DNA from: Candidatus Stahliibacteriota bacterium | GTDB lineage: Bacteria; Hydrothermota; Tepidihabitantia; SM23-42 | Length of the DNA stretch: 8,992 nucleotides | Direction: 5' to 3' | NCBI GenBank assembly: GCA_030613445.1 | Contig: JAUWLY010000102.1 | Span: 1-8,992, forward strand | In this document: positions 1-5,981 of the stretch, piece by piece | How positions within the stretch are numbered: the stretch's first letter is position 1 | Layout: each line of letters starts with the position of its first letter | Translations under genes and position numbers: made by a program | Notes under the pieces: model-generated | Seen by the model: the letters and a program-made list of their open reading frames with translations, nothing else | Databases searched by the model: none | What the model was told of the DNA's origin: nothing

Positions 1-329
1 ACATGATGATACTTGTCACGTTTATCCGGGTACTTGGCACCCAGGAAACGCAACACTTTACTGACAACTCCCTTATTTGAATAATACCAGTGAATCCCCG
101 CTGCCACTGCGGCGATAATCAAAACAACGAAAGTGTCAAAGCCAAACAACTTGAATGAAGAACCGGCACCGTAGAGAGTTCGCTTGATGTCTATAAAGAA
201 TTTAATTAGCGACCACAATACAAAAACTGGACAGAAATAAAGTAGAATAAGAACCGCAAACAGTACGTAGATACGCCAGGTCTTCTCTTTTTCTATATCC
301 CAGAAAGTCTTAAAATTGCGAGTTAGCAT
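1..329 (-). CDS. M48-family (HtpX-like) membrane metallopeptidase, N-terminal part, cut by window edge
   Basis: I translated this by hand from the ATG at 329: 109 codons, open to the window edge, so only the N-terminus is visible. It begins MLTRNFKTFWDIEKEK, then two hydrophobic segments at about residues 18-42 and 63-83, then KVLRFLGAKYPDKRDKYHH. A pair of N-terminal helices followed by a basic linker ending in 'YPD..DKYH' is how I remember HtpX/Ste24-like M48 peptidases entering their cytosol-facing zinc-protease domain. The HEXXH motif would lie beyond the edge, so the catalytic centre cannot be checked. The gene starts 43 nt after the LolA-like gene's stop, on the same strand, so it may be the last gene of the transporter operon. 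No strong SD is visible. M48 enzymes degrade misfolded membrane proteins, and some (BepA, LoiP) act in outer-membrane quality control, which would suit this neighbourhood. It could instead be another two-helix membrane protein. Confidence 0.6.
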   Translation of the reverse strand, partial: MLTRNFKTFWDIEKEKTWRIYVLFAVLILLYFCPVFVLWSLIKFFIDIKRTLYGAGSSFKLFGFDTFVVLIIAAVAAGIHWYYSNKGVVSKVLRFLGAKYPDKRDKYHH

Positions 330-372
330 ATCTAAAAATAATCAACTCAGGATTAATGTCAATCCCCGTTTT

Positions 373-1164
373 TTACTTCCTTTCCAAATACGCTTTTGTA
401 AATATTTTTGCTGGAATTTCGCTATCGAGTTCAATATCTTCTAAGATTAATTCGGTAAAGGTATCCTTACGAAGTTTATTTAAAACTATGAGTTTTGTAG
501 GATAATTTTTCGCTTCTATTTTCCTATATTCAGTAATACTAACCTCTTTCATGAGTTTTCCACTCTTGGCATAGAGTTCAGATCTAACTGGTATATAAGT
601 ATTCTTGTCAACCCACATCTTCCTATAAAAGTAACTAACCTCAGGCACCTTTGCAGTCAATTCTAACTTGTAGCATTCCTTATTGTCAATTGTATCAATA
701 CCAATAAATTCAATATCATAGAGATCCTGCAATTTTTTATTTTCTGTAACATCATCATATGAAAAATCACTGCCCATCATACTCTGCCTGAGCATATGAC
801 CGGCAATCTTTGTTGATCTCTCTACTGCATGGATATACATCCACATCTCATCGCCAATCTTCAAGAATCGAGTCCCCCTATCACGGGCAGGTGAAACAAA
901 TTCCATATAGGAATATTCCTTTCCTCTGGTGTAACCAATAAATTCCTTTTCTCTTATTTTTCCACCAAGACTAATCAACATCTTAGCTCTATAACTCACT
1001 GTACTTACTACAGTGTTTCTATCCACTTGTGCAATGATCTCCAAGCCGCTCTGGGCAAAGAGCAAAGAGCATAGCGCATAGGATAATAATATCAATTTAC
1101 TCATTGGAATTTGGTTCTTGGAGCTTGGAATTTGGTGCTTGGAGTTTGGAATCTGTGTTTTCAT
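373..1164 (-). CDS. LolA-like outer-membrane lipoprotein-sorting protein
   Basis: 263 residues. After a hydrophobic segment (about 24-37, LILLSYALCSLLFA, likely signal peptide with cleavage near FA-QS) the mature part matches the LolA-like 'outer membrane lipoprotein-sorting' fold found beside FtsX-type ABC transporters. Recognisable pieces are EFVSPARDRGTRFLKIGDEMW (about 88-108, quoted in part), a 'KIAGHMLRQSMMGSDFSYDD' block (119-138) and alternating strands to the end. The family is thought to carry an acyl chain in a half-barrel in the periplasm. The ATG at 1164 overlaps the permease stop (ATGA), which favours translational coupling and this start. An internal ATG at 1104 (Met21) sits directly before the signal peptide but has no SD. 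Residues 4-24 are a threefold 7-residue repeat (QIPNSKH, QIPSSKN, QIPMSKL) encoded by DNA heptamers, so the N-terminal extension looks repeat-derived. No lipobox is visible. Function by homology is fairly sure; the cargo is unknown. Confidence 0.85.
   Translation of the reverse strand: MKTQIPNSKHQIPSSKNQIPMSKLILLSYALCSLLFAQSGLEIIAQVDRNTVVSTVSYRAKMLISLGGKIREKEFIGYTRGKEYSYMEFVSPARDRGTRFLKIGDEMWMYIHAVERSTKIAGHMLRQSMMGSDFSYDDVTENKKLQDLYDIEFIGIDTIDNKECYKLELTAKVPEVSYFYRKMWVDKNTYIPVRSELYAKSGKLMKEVSITEYRKIEAKNYPTKLIVLNKLRKDTFTELILEDIELDSEIPAKIFTKAYLERK
1053..1080 (-). repeat. Four tandem heptamers inside the signal-peptide coding region
   Basis: On the minus strand the bases read TATGCGC, TATGCTC, TTTGCTC, TTTGCCC: four consecutive 7-mers of form TWTGCNC. 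They encode YALCSLLFA of the predicted signal peptide of the LolA-like protein. The pattern is directly visible. Since 7 is not a multiple of 3, gain or loss of one unit would shift the frame. Confidence 0.7.
1101..1149 (-). repeat. Seven tandem CCAANNN heptamers at the 5' end of the LolA-like gene
   Basis: On the plus strand seven consecutive 7-mers end in TTGG: tcattgg, aatttgg, ttcttgg, agcttgg, aatttgg, tgcttgg, agtttgg, then a degenerate aatctgt. On the coding strand this is (CCAANNN)x7. Three units make 21 nt, so the frame is kept and a 7-residue peptide repeat results. It lies immediately after the ATGA overlap with the permease gene and contains the alternative start codon at 1104. 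Heptanucleotide short tandem repeats are known from heterocystous cyanobacteria (STRRs); this one is similar in kind, not in sequence as far as I recall. Confidence 0.85.
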
Positions 1165-2375
1165 ACACTCTTCAATGCCTTTGCAGGTTCTAATTTTATT
1201 ATCTTTGTTATTGGTAAAAACGCAACGATGACTGTAGCTAATAGACCAAATAAAAATCCAGTTATTATGATCATTGGTGTTGGCGAAAAATAAATAATCG
1301 GACCAAACGGCATATCAGCTGAAGTTGATGAAGACATCATACTCAAATCAACTCCTTGATACTTGAGCCAATAACTCAGAAAACCGCCAATAACTGTTCC
1401 CAGAAAACTGCCTACAAAACCGATAATACCTGCTTCAAGAGTCAGCAATCCGACGACCGAAAGATTATTCAAACCCATTGCCTTCATCATACCTATCTCC
1501 TTTGTCCTTTCAAAAACGACCATAATCATGGTGTTGGCTATTGTCGAACAGGCAACGATTAAAATAACGGCATAAAAAATTGAGTATACAAAGCTAAAGG
1601 TATTGATATATTTGAGTATAGGATTATATTGAAAAGGAACAACAGAATAGTCGCCATGCGATCCTATTTCACTGGCAATATTTATCGCTTTATTAGGATC
1701 CTTTACTATAATAACAAGTTCAGTAGCACGGCCCTCAAGATCGAGTAATTTCTGACCAACATTGAAAGGGATGTAAAACACACTTCTATCTATTCCACCT
1801 ATACCGATTGAGAATATTCCTTTAACAAGAAGATTTATACCTGTTGGTGAGTCGTACGCGGTTCTTGTTATTATGGTCAATGTATCACCTACGCCTAAAT
1901 CAAGACGTCTTGCCAATTCATTACCGATTATCACGCCATTGCTTGATGCATCAAGGTAAGAACCTCCAATTATTCTTTTATCCAATCCCGATATATTTGT
2001 TTCCTTGTCAGGATCAATAGCATATCCCAGTGCAGGTATGTTCAACTCTTCTTCACCTAATAAAACACCGAATTTGATCCTTGGTGAAATCATTAGAATT
2101 TCTTCATGATCTAATTCGTCATATAATTCCGGTGTCAAATCTAAAGCCTCTGATAAAGGAATCATTCGTTCGCGTCTTTCATACTCCTTTGTTGTAATTC
2201 TTATGTGTCCGGATATCAATCTAACAATATTTTCACTTATATTCTCGATCACACCACGCATATAACTCTGGGCAAATATTATCACGGTGATGGCAAGTGC
2301 TACACTAATACCCGAGATAATGCTACGTCGTGTGTTACGGAAAAAATTTCTGTATGCAAGTTTTAATAAATACAT
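1161..2375 (-). CDS. FtsX/LolC-LolE-type ABC transporter permease (second subunit)
   Basis: 404 residues with the standard type VII ABC layout. There is a basic N-terminus with 'AYRNFFRNTRRS', one membrane helix at about 19-38, a large periplasmic MacB-like domain (about 40-260), then three helices at about 262-287, 308-335 and 367-388. The cytoplasmic coupling segment after the second helix, VFERTKEIGMMKAMG (287-301), is the FtsX-domain hallmark, and the C-terminus ends KLEPAKAL, also typical. Such permeases do not form a channel; they move periplasmic substrates (lipoproteins, lipids, peptides) mechanically. The ATG at 2375 overlaps the upstream permease stop as TAATG, with GAGG about 8 nt before it inside the upstream gene. 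The protein resembles its neighbour at 2375-3598 in layout but differs in sequence, so the pair probably forms a LolC/LolE-like heterodimer with the ATPase at 3595-4272. Confidence 0.92.
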   Translation of the reverse strand: MYLLKLAYRNFFRNTRRSIISGISVALAITVIIFAQSYMRGVIENISENIVRLISGHIRITTKEYERRERMIPLSEALDLTPELYDELDHEEILMISPRIKFGVLLGEEELNIPALGYAIDPDKETNISGLDKRIIGGSYLDASSNGVIIGNELARRLDLGVGDTLTIITRTAYDSPTGINLLVKGIFSIGIGGIDRSVFYIPFNVGQKLLDLEGRATELVIIVKDPNKAINIASEIGSHGDYSVVPFQYNPILKYINTFSFVYSIFYAVILIVACSTIANTMIMVVFERTKEIGMMKAMGLNNLSVVGLLTLEAGIIGFVGSFLGTVIGGFLSYWLKYQGVDLSMMSSSTSADMPFGPIIYFSPTPMIIITGFLFGLLATVIVAFLPITKIIKLEPAKALKSV

Positions 2376-3598
2376 TATACATGCCTCAAGGCTTCTACCG
2401 GCTCAAGTTTAGTTGCTTTTCTTACAGGCCAGAGTGTTACAATAACAGATACTACAACACCAAAAATAAACACACCGAGAACTATCATGTAATTAATTTC
2501 TCCTTTAATAATAAATTTTACCGGATACATCATATCAAGATCTTTTAACATATGGCTCAGGTCTAAACCAAAATACACAAGATGAAATGATGCAAGTAAA
2601 CCCAGAAAACAACCAAAAAGACTGCCAAATATACCAATAAAGCCTCCTTCATAAATAAACATCTTCATAATATTAGAATTACCAAATCCCATTGCCTTTA
2701 ACATTCCTATTTCTGGAATACGTTCCATGACTGCCATTAGCATTGTATTTATTATGCCTACTGCTGCAATAATCACCACGACAAGTGCGAATATGAATTG
2801 ACCTGATCTTTTCATCCCTGAAATTTCAAAAATACCTGCGTTAAGTTCTTTATAAGTATAAACCTCAAAATTCTTACCTAATTTGCTGGCAATCTCTTGT
2901 TTCAACTGCATTAATTCATTATCATCCTTGGTTTTAATACACATCTCTGTTATCCCAGACATGGACAAAAGTCTTTGTGCGATATTTATATGCATAAGGG
3001 CTGCATTCCGATCTAAAAGAGGATGCCCGGTATTAATAAGGCCGGAAACTGTGAAGTCATATGCCTCATACGTACCATATCGATCTCTTGTAATAATTGT
3101 CAAAAATGACCCAACATCTAAATCCATATCCTTTGCCAGATCTTCCCCTATTAGAATATCATCCGGATTTTTCAAATATTCACCTCTAACTACTGTATTT
3201 GCTGTTTCAAAGACTTTGGTTTCCTTTTCAATATCAATGCCAATACCCAAAACAGGAAGTTCATCAATACCATTATTTATACAACACTGAAATTTGATAC
3301 GTGGCGTCATACCCTTAATAGCTTTTATCTTTGCTATCCTTTGTAGAATGAATTCAGGATTTTCAATAATCGTATCAAGTGGGAATAATCCTTCTTCCCG
3401 ATAATAACCTCTGGCAAATATTTCTAAATGACCGGTTTCATAATCAATAATATTTCCTGCAGCAAGACTATCGAGACCGTTCATCATCGTATCCATGTAA
3501 ATCATCACGGCAAGACCAACTGATATCGCAGCTGCAGTGATCAGTGTTCTCCTTCTATGACGAAAGACATTACGCCAGGCAAGATTAAGTACTCTCAT
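2375..3598 (-). CDS. FtsX/LolC-LolE-type ABC transporter permease (first subunit)
   Basis: 407 residues with the same architecture as the following gene: N-terminal 'LAWRNVFRHRRRTLIT', helix 1 at about 18-36, a periplasmic domain to about 262, and helices at about 266-292, 315-342 and 368-391. The coupling segment is VMERIPEIGMLKAMGFG (290-306) and the end is 'KLEPVEALRHV'. Paralogy with the second permease is plain around 'TPRIKF'/'SPRIKF', 'LDVGSFLTIITR'/'LGVGDTLTIITR' and the coupling motif. The ATG at 3598 overlaps the ATPase stop (ATGA), so it is probably translated by reinitiation; no strong SD precedes it. The expected role is inner-membrane subunit of a Lol/MacB-like transporter acting on a periplasmic or membrane-embedded substrate. 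The substrate cannot be read from sequence. Confidence 0.92.
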   Translation of the reverse strand: MRVLNLAWRNVFRHRRRTLITAAAISVGLAVMIYMDTMMNGLDSLAAGNIIDYETGHLEIFARGYYREEGLFPLDTIIENPEFILQRIAKIKAIKGMTPRIKFQCCINNGIDELPVLGIGIDIEKETKVFETANTVVRGEYLKNPDDILIGEDLAKDMDLDVGSFLTIITRDRYGTYEAYDFTVSGLINTGHPLLDRNAALMHINIAQRLLSMSGITEMCIKTKDDNELMQLKQEIASKLGKNFEVYTYKELNAGIFEISGMKRSGQFIFALVVVIIAAVGIINTMLMAVMERIPEIGMLKAMGFGNSNIMKMFIYEGGFIGIFGSLFGCFLGLLASFHLVYFGLDLSHMLKDLDMMYPVKFIIKGEINYMIVLGVFIFGVVVSVIVTLWPVRKATKLEPVEALRHV

Positions 3599-4272
3599 TT
3601 TTTCTTATCACTCGCTATCTTGCCGTCTCTTAAGTAAATAATTCTCCCGGCAAATTCCATTACAAGCTGGTCATGTGTGGAAAAAATAAATGTTGTTTTT
3701 TTCTTTTTATTAAGCTCTTTCATCAATGATAAAATCTCCTTTGCATTCATCGAATCAAGATTTGCTGTAGGTTCATCAGCAAGAACCATGCTCGGATTTT
3801 TAACCAGAGCACGAGCAATGGCAACACGCTGCTGCTGGCCACCACTCATCTCATTTGACTTCCGGTTAATGAATTCTGAAAGCCCCACCTCTTCTAAAAT
3901 TGATATAACTCTTTCTTTTTTTTCTGCTGCTGGCATGTTTACTAAAATCAAAGGCATCTCAACGTTTTCATAAGCGGTTAATACAGGAATTAGATTGAAT
4001 GTTTGAAAAACAAAACCAAGTTCATTTTTTCTAAATTCCGCTTTCTCTTTTGTAGAAAGTGTAGTAATGCTTGTGCCGTCGATTAAAACATCACCTTTTG
4101 TAGGTATATCAAGACAACCGATAACATTTAAAAGGGTTGTCTTACCTGAGCCGGATGGTCCGGCAATAGCAGTGAACTCACCATCCTCAATTTTCAAATT
4201 GATACCGCGTAGGGCAGGAAACAAGACTTTACCAACCTTATAATCCTTGTACAAATCAACCATTTCAACCAC
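3595..4272 (-). CDS. LolD/MacB-type ABC transporter ATPase
   Basis: 225 residues, a normal length for LolD-like ATPases. Motifs in order: Walker A GPSGSGKTT (38-46), Q-loop FVFQTFN (Gln90), signature MSGGQQQR (142-149, with Met for the usual Leu), Walker B MVLADEP with catalytic Glu167, D-loop NLD (171-173) and switch His200. It powers the two permeases encoded next, with which it overlaps. The start is GTG at 4272: AGGAGG at 4277-4282 lies 4 nt upstream, and the N-terminus MVEMVDLYKDYKVG aligns with related proteins from residue 1. The ATG at 4263 is 13 nt from the SD and would trim three residues. Family assignment is secure. LolD-like versus MacB/HrtA-like cannot be settled from the ATPase alone, but the LolA-like partner favours lipoprotein or lipid traffic. 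Confidence 0.95.
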   Translation of the reverse strand: MVEMVDLYKDYKVGKVLFPALRGINLKIEDGEFTAIAGPSGSGKTTLLNVIGCLDIPTKGDVLIDGTSITTLSTKEKAEFRKNELGFVFQTFNLIPVLTAYENVEMPLILVNMPAAEKKERVISILEEVGLSEFINRKSNEMSGGQQQRVAIARALVKNPSMVLADEPTANLDSMNAKEILSLMKELNKKKKTTFIFSTHDQLVMEFAGRIIYLRDGKIASDKKK

Positions 4273-4276
4273 TACA

Positions 4277-4282
4277 CCTCCT
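4277..4282 (-). promoter_or_regulatory. Shine-Dalgarno AGGAGG fixing the GTG start of the ATPase
   Basis: Minus-strand AGGAGG stands 4 nt before the GTG at 4272 and 13 nt before the ATG at 4263, so it supports the GTG start. It is the strongest ribosome site in the transporter cluster; the three following genes overlap their upstream neighbours and appear coupled to it. Confidence 0.7.
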
Positions 4283-4304
4283 CAAGATAACTGCGTTATG
4301 CTTA

Positions 4305-4338
4305 GATTCAGACGGATTGTAACGGATTCACACAGATT
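4305..4338 (+). repeat. Decamer tandem repeat (GATTNNNACG type) in the leader of the ATPase gene
   Basis: Plus-strand bases fall into exact 10-nt steps: gattcagacg, gattgtaacg, gattcacaca, then gatt again. It lies in the 107-nt gap between the barrel gene and the ATPase gene, about 22 nt upstream of the SD. The period of about one helical turn is directly visible. A regulatory role is only possible; it may be a spreading simple repeat with no function. Confidence 0.6.
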
Positions 4339-4351
4339 AATAATTATCTGT
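4332..4351. other. Small AT-rich inverted repeat upstream of the ATPase gene
   Basis: acagat (4332-4337) and atctgt (4346-4351) are perfect inverted arms separated by 8 AT-rich bases, partly overlapping the decamer array. It could be an operator half-site pair or a weak hairpin. There is no U-tract, so a terminator is unlikely. No convincing -35/-10 pair was found in this gap. Confidence 0.25.
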
Positions 4352-4379
4352 TTGCATCTCAGTATACCCACATGGCACA

Positions 4380-5402
4380 CTAAAAGTAGACCTTCATCCA
4401 TACATACACGGCACCATCGTAGGGAACAATATTTCTAAACTCGGTCTCACTAGAACCTATAAAGTAGTTAACCCCGGCAAAAATCTCAGTATTTTCAAAT
4501 AATGACAACCCCAGCTGGGGTATAATAATAAAGCTTCTATCATCCAGGTTAATAAGTGTATTTATACTCGGCTGTAATACTGCAAAAGGATTTGGGATCG
4601 TGCTAAGTGTTGAATAAAAATAACGCTGAGCCAATGTTACCCGCTCACCTGAAGAAATCTTTGTAAAATCATAGTCATCAGGATCGCTAACACCACTGCC
4701 ATCAAAGAAGAATTCAGTCATTATATATATTCTCAATGGTAAGCTGTAATCGACACCAATTGAGAACTTGCTGTAGTCAAAAGTGTCTTCTGTCACGTGG
4801 CTGTATTCACACCAGTAACCAAGCACGAACTCACCAGCAAGCTCACCACCGAATATGGTCAATTCCGCAGACGGCCGATGAATGACAGTAATTCCGACAT
4901 CATTTTTTACGATGTTGGAACCGATCCTCAATCCATACAAAGAATTCTTGAAATTGTTCTTGGGTCCAACAACACCACGCAGACTCGATAAATCTCCCAA
5001 AGATACATAACCAAGAAGCGCATTATAGCCCGGTTTTTCATAGCCGGGTTCAAAGAAATTCGTTTCATTGAATATATCTAATGGACGAAAGACCCGTCCA
5101 ACACCCCAGTAAAGGTGTTGTTTGCCAGCAATGATCCTCATGTTTTCCGGTCCCAGCCACAGGGCTAACCGCTCAATCACGAGATCTTCAAATATATCCG
5201 AGTAATCGGTCGTATCATAAGGTACAAAAAGATCAACTGCAGCCTGAATACCATAATCTGAACCGTCCGCTTTGAGTTCCAGCCAGCCCCTATTATAGCC
5301 GGCTAAAAATACAGAATCACCCCAGAAGAAATACGGTCTAGCTTCTACATAGCCAGATATGTCAGCTTGACTAACAAGGAGTATAAATATAATATCAATC
5401 AC
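4380..5402 (-). CDS. Predicted outer-membrane beta-barrel (porin-like) protein
   Basis: 340 residues. A short hydrophobic N-terminus (IIFILLVSQA) looks like a signal peptide. The rest alternates amphipathic strands with polar loops and ends AVYVWMKVYF, a C-terminal aromatic strand typical of BAM-inserted barrels. A distinctive block, QHLYWGVGRVFRPLDIFN (95-112), with tryptophan, Arg-Pro and 'DIFN', resembles the 'WG...RP.D..NP' motif of DUF1302-like barrels often found near lipid-trafficking genes; that likeness is from memory. The start is GTG at 5402, 15 nt after the upstream stop, with only a weak GGAA SD. The predicted n-region has no Lys or Arg, which is unusual and suggests the start may be imperfectly called, but an in-frame TGA 18 nt upstream prevents extension. 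It precedes the ABC/LolA-like genes and is a good candidate for the outer-membrane end of that system. Confidence 0.8.
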   Translation of the reverse strand: MIDIIFILLVSQADISGYVEARPYFFWGDSVFLAGYNRGWLELKADGSDYGIQAAVDLFVPYDTTDYSDIFEDLVIERLALWLGPENMRIIAGKQHLYWGVGRVFRPLDIFNETNFFEPGYEKPGYNALLGYVSLGDLSSLRGVVGPKNNFKNSLYGLRIGSNIVKNDVGITVIHRPSAELTIFGGELAGEFVLGYWCEYSHVTEDTFDYSKFSIGVDYSLPLRIYIMTEFFFDGSGVSDPDDYDFTKISSGERVTLAQRYFYSTLSTIPNPFAVLQPSINTLINLDDRSFIIIPQLGLSLFENTEIFAGVNYFIGSSETEFRNIVPYDGAVYVWMKVYF

Positions 5403-5417
5403 AGAGAATATTCCAGA

Positions 5418-5981
5418 TCAATCAATATTATCCTGCGTCTTCTGTTTCATCAGTTTTTTTAGTAAATAGCCGGTCATAACTTTGTTGAGATGTTCAAAAT
5501 CAGTACAACCAACCAGATCACTACCTTTTATTTCGGTATTGTAAAGCTCGTCGCTTTCCATATTCTTCTTTTCTACTCTTACTTTGAATTCAGAATCAAA
5601 AGATGTCATAAATTGTCGAATCGGCATATCAATGATGCCCTTTTCAGAGTACTGTGCGATCAGTGTATCAATTTCTCTTCGATTATGAGACAGATGTTCG
5701 ATCTCCTTTTCTATCTCTCCTCTCGATCCTGTGGCTTTACCAAACATGTACTGTAGTTTCACCGGATCATGTATTTCCTTTAACTTATCAGCCCCTTTCT
5801 TTAAAACCCCTTCGAGTATAGCGATCGCCTTTTGGATCTTATCCTGTGCTTCAAGTAAACAAGAAAGGTAGGCCTCGATAACCTGGAATGAAGGCATCTT
5901 TTCCAGATTTTCATAAAACAATTGACCATAGGGTTTACAAAATGGTCCCTTATCTATATCCTCAATAGAATCAAACACCAT
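5418..5981 (-). CDS. Unrecognised helical (coiled-coil-like) soluble protein downstream of enolase
   Basis: 187 residues from the ATG at 5981; I do not recognise the family. There is no signal peptide or membrane segment. It is rich in Glu and Lys with long predicted helices at about 34-72 and 88-112 (the second, SRGEIEKEIEHLSHNRREID, has heptad-like hydrophobic spacing), and a lysine-rich C-terminus. Three cysteines (15, 41, 159) make no metal motif. The start is chosen by AGGAGG at 5989-5994, 7 nt upstream; a longer reading from 6023 lacks this support and would overlap enolase by 53 nt. With the chosen start the overlap is 11 nt. It shares the downstream side with the barrel gene (15 nt gap). 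Chaperone- or prefoldin-like assistance to envelope proteins is conceivable but unsupported. Confidence 0.75.
   Translation of the reverse strand: MVFDSIEDIDKGPFCKPYGQLFYENLEKMPSFQVIEAYLSCLLEAQDKIQKAIAILEGVLKKGADKLKEIHDPVKLQYMFGKATGSRGEIEKEIEHLSHNRREIDTLIAQYSEKGIIDMPIRQFMTSFDSEFKVRVEKKNMESDELYNTEIKGSDLVGCTDFEHLNKVMTGYLLKKLMKQKTQDNID

Noticed and set aside
1101..1149. CRISPR-like array
   Set aside because: The unit is only 7 nt with no spacers; it is a simple tandem repeat.
2883..3290. Plus-strand 135-codon ORF
   Set aside because: It is antisense to a clear FtsX-type permease and has no recognisable motif.
4340..4379. Promoter for the ATPase gene using TATACT or GATAAT as -10
   Set aside because: Both hexamers are one base from consensus, but neither has a recognisable -35 at suitable spacing, and the region is AT-rich.
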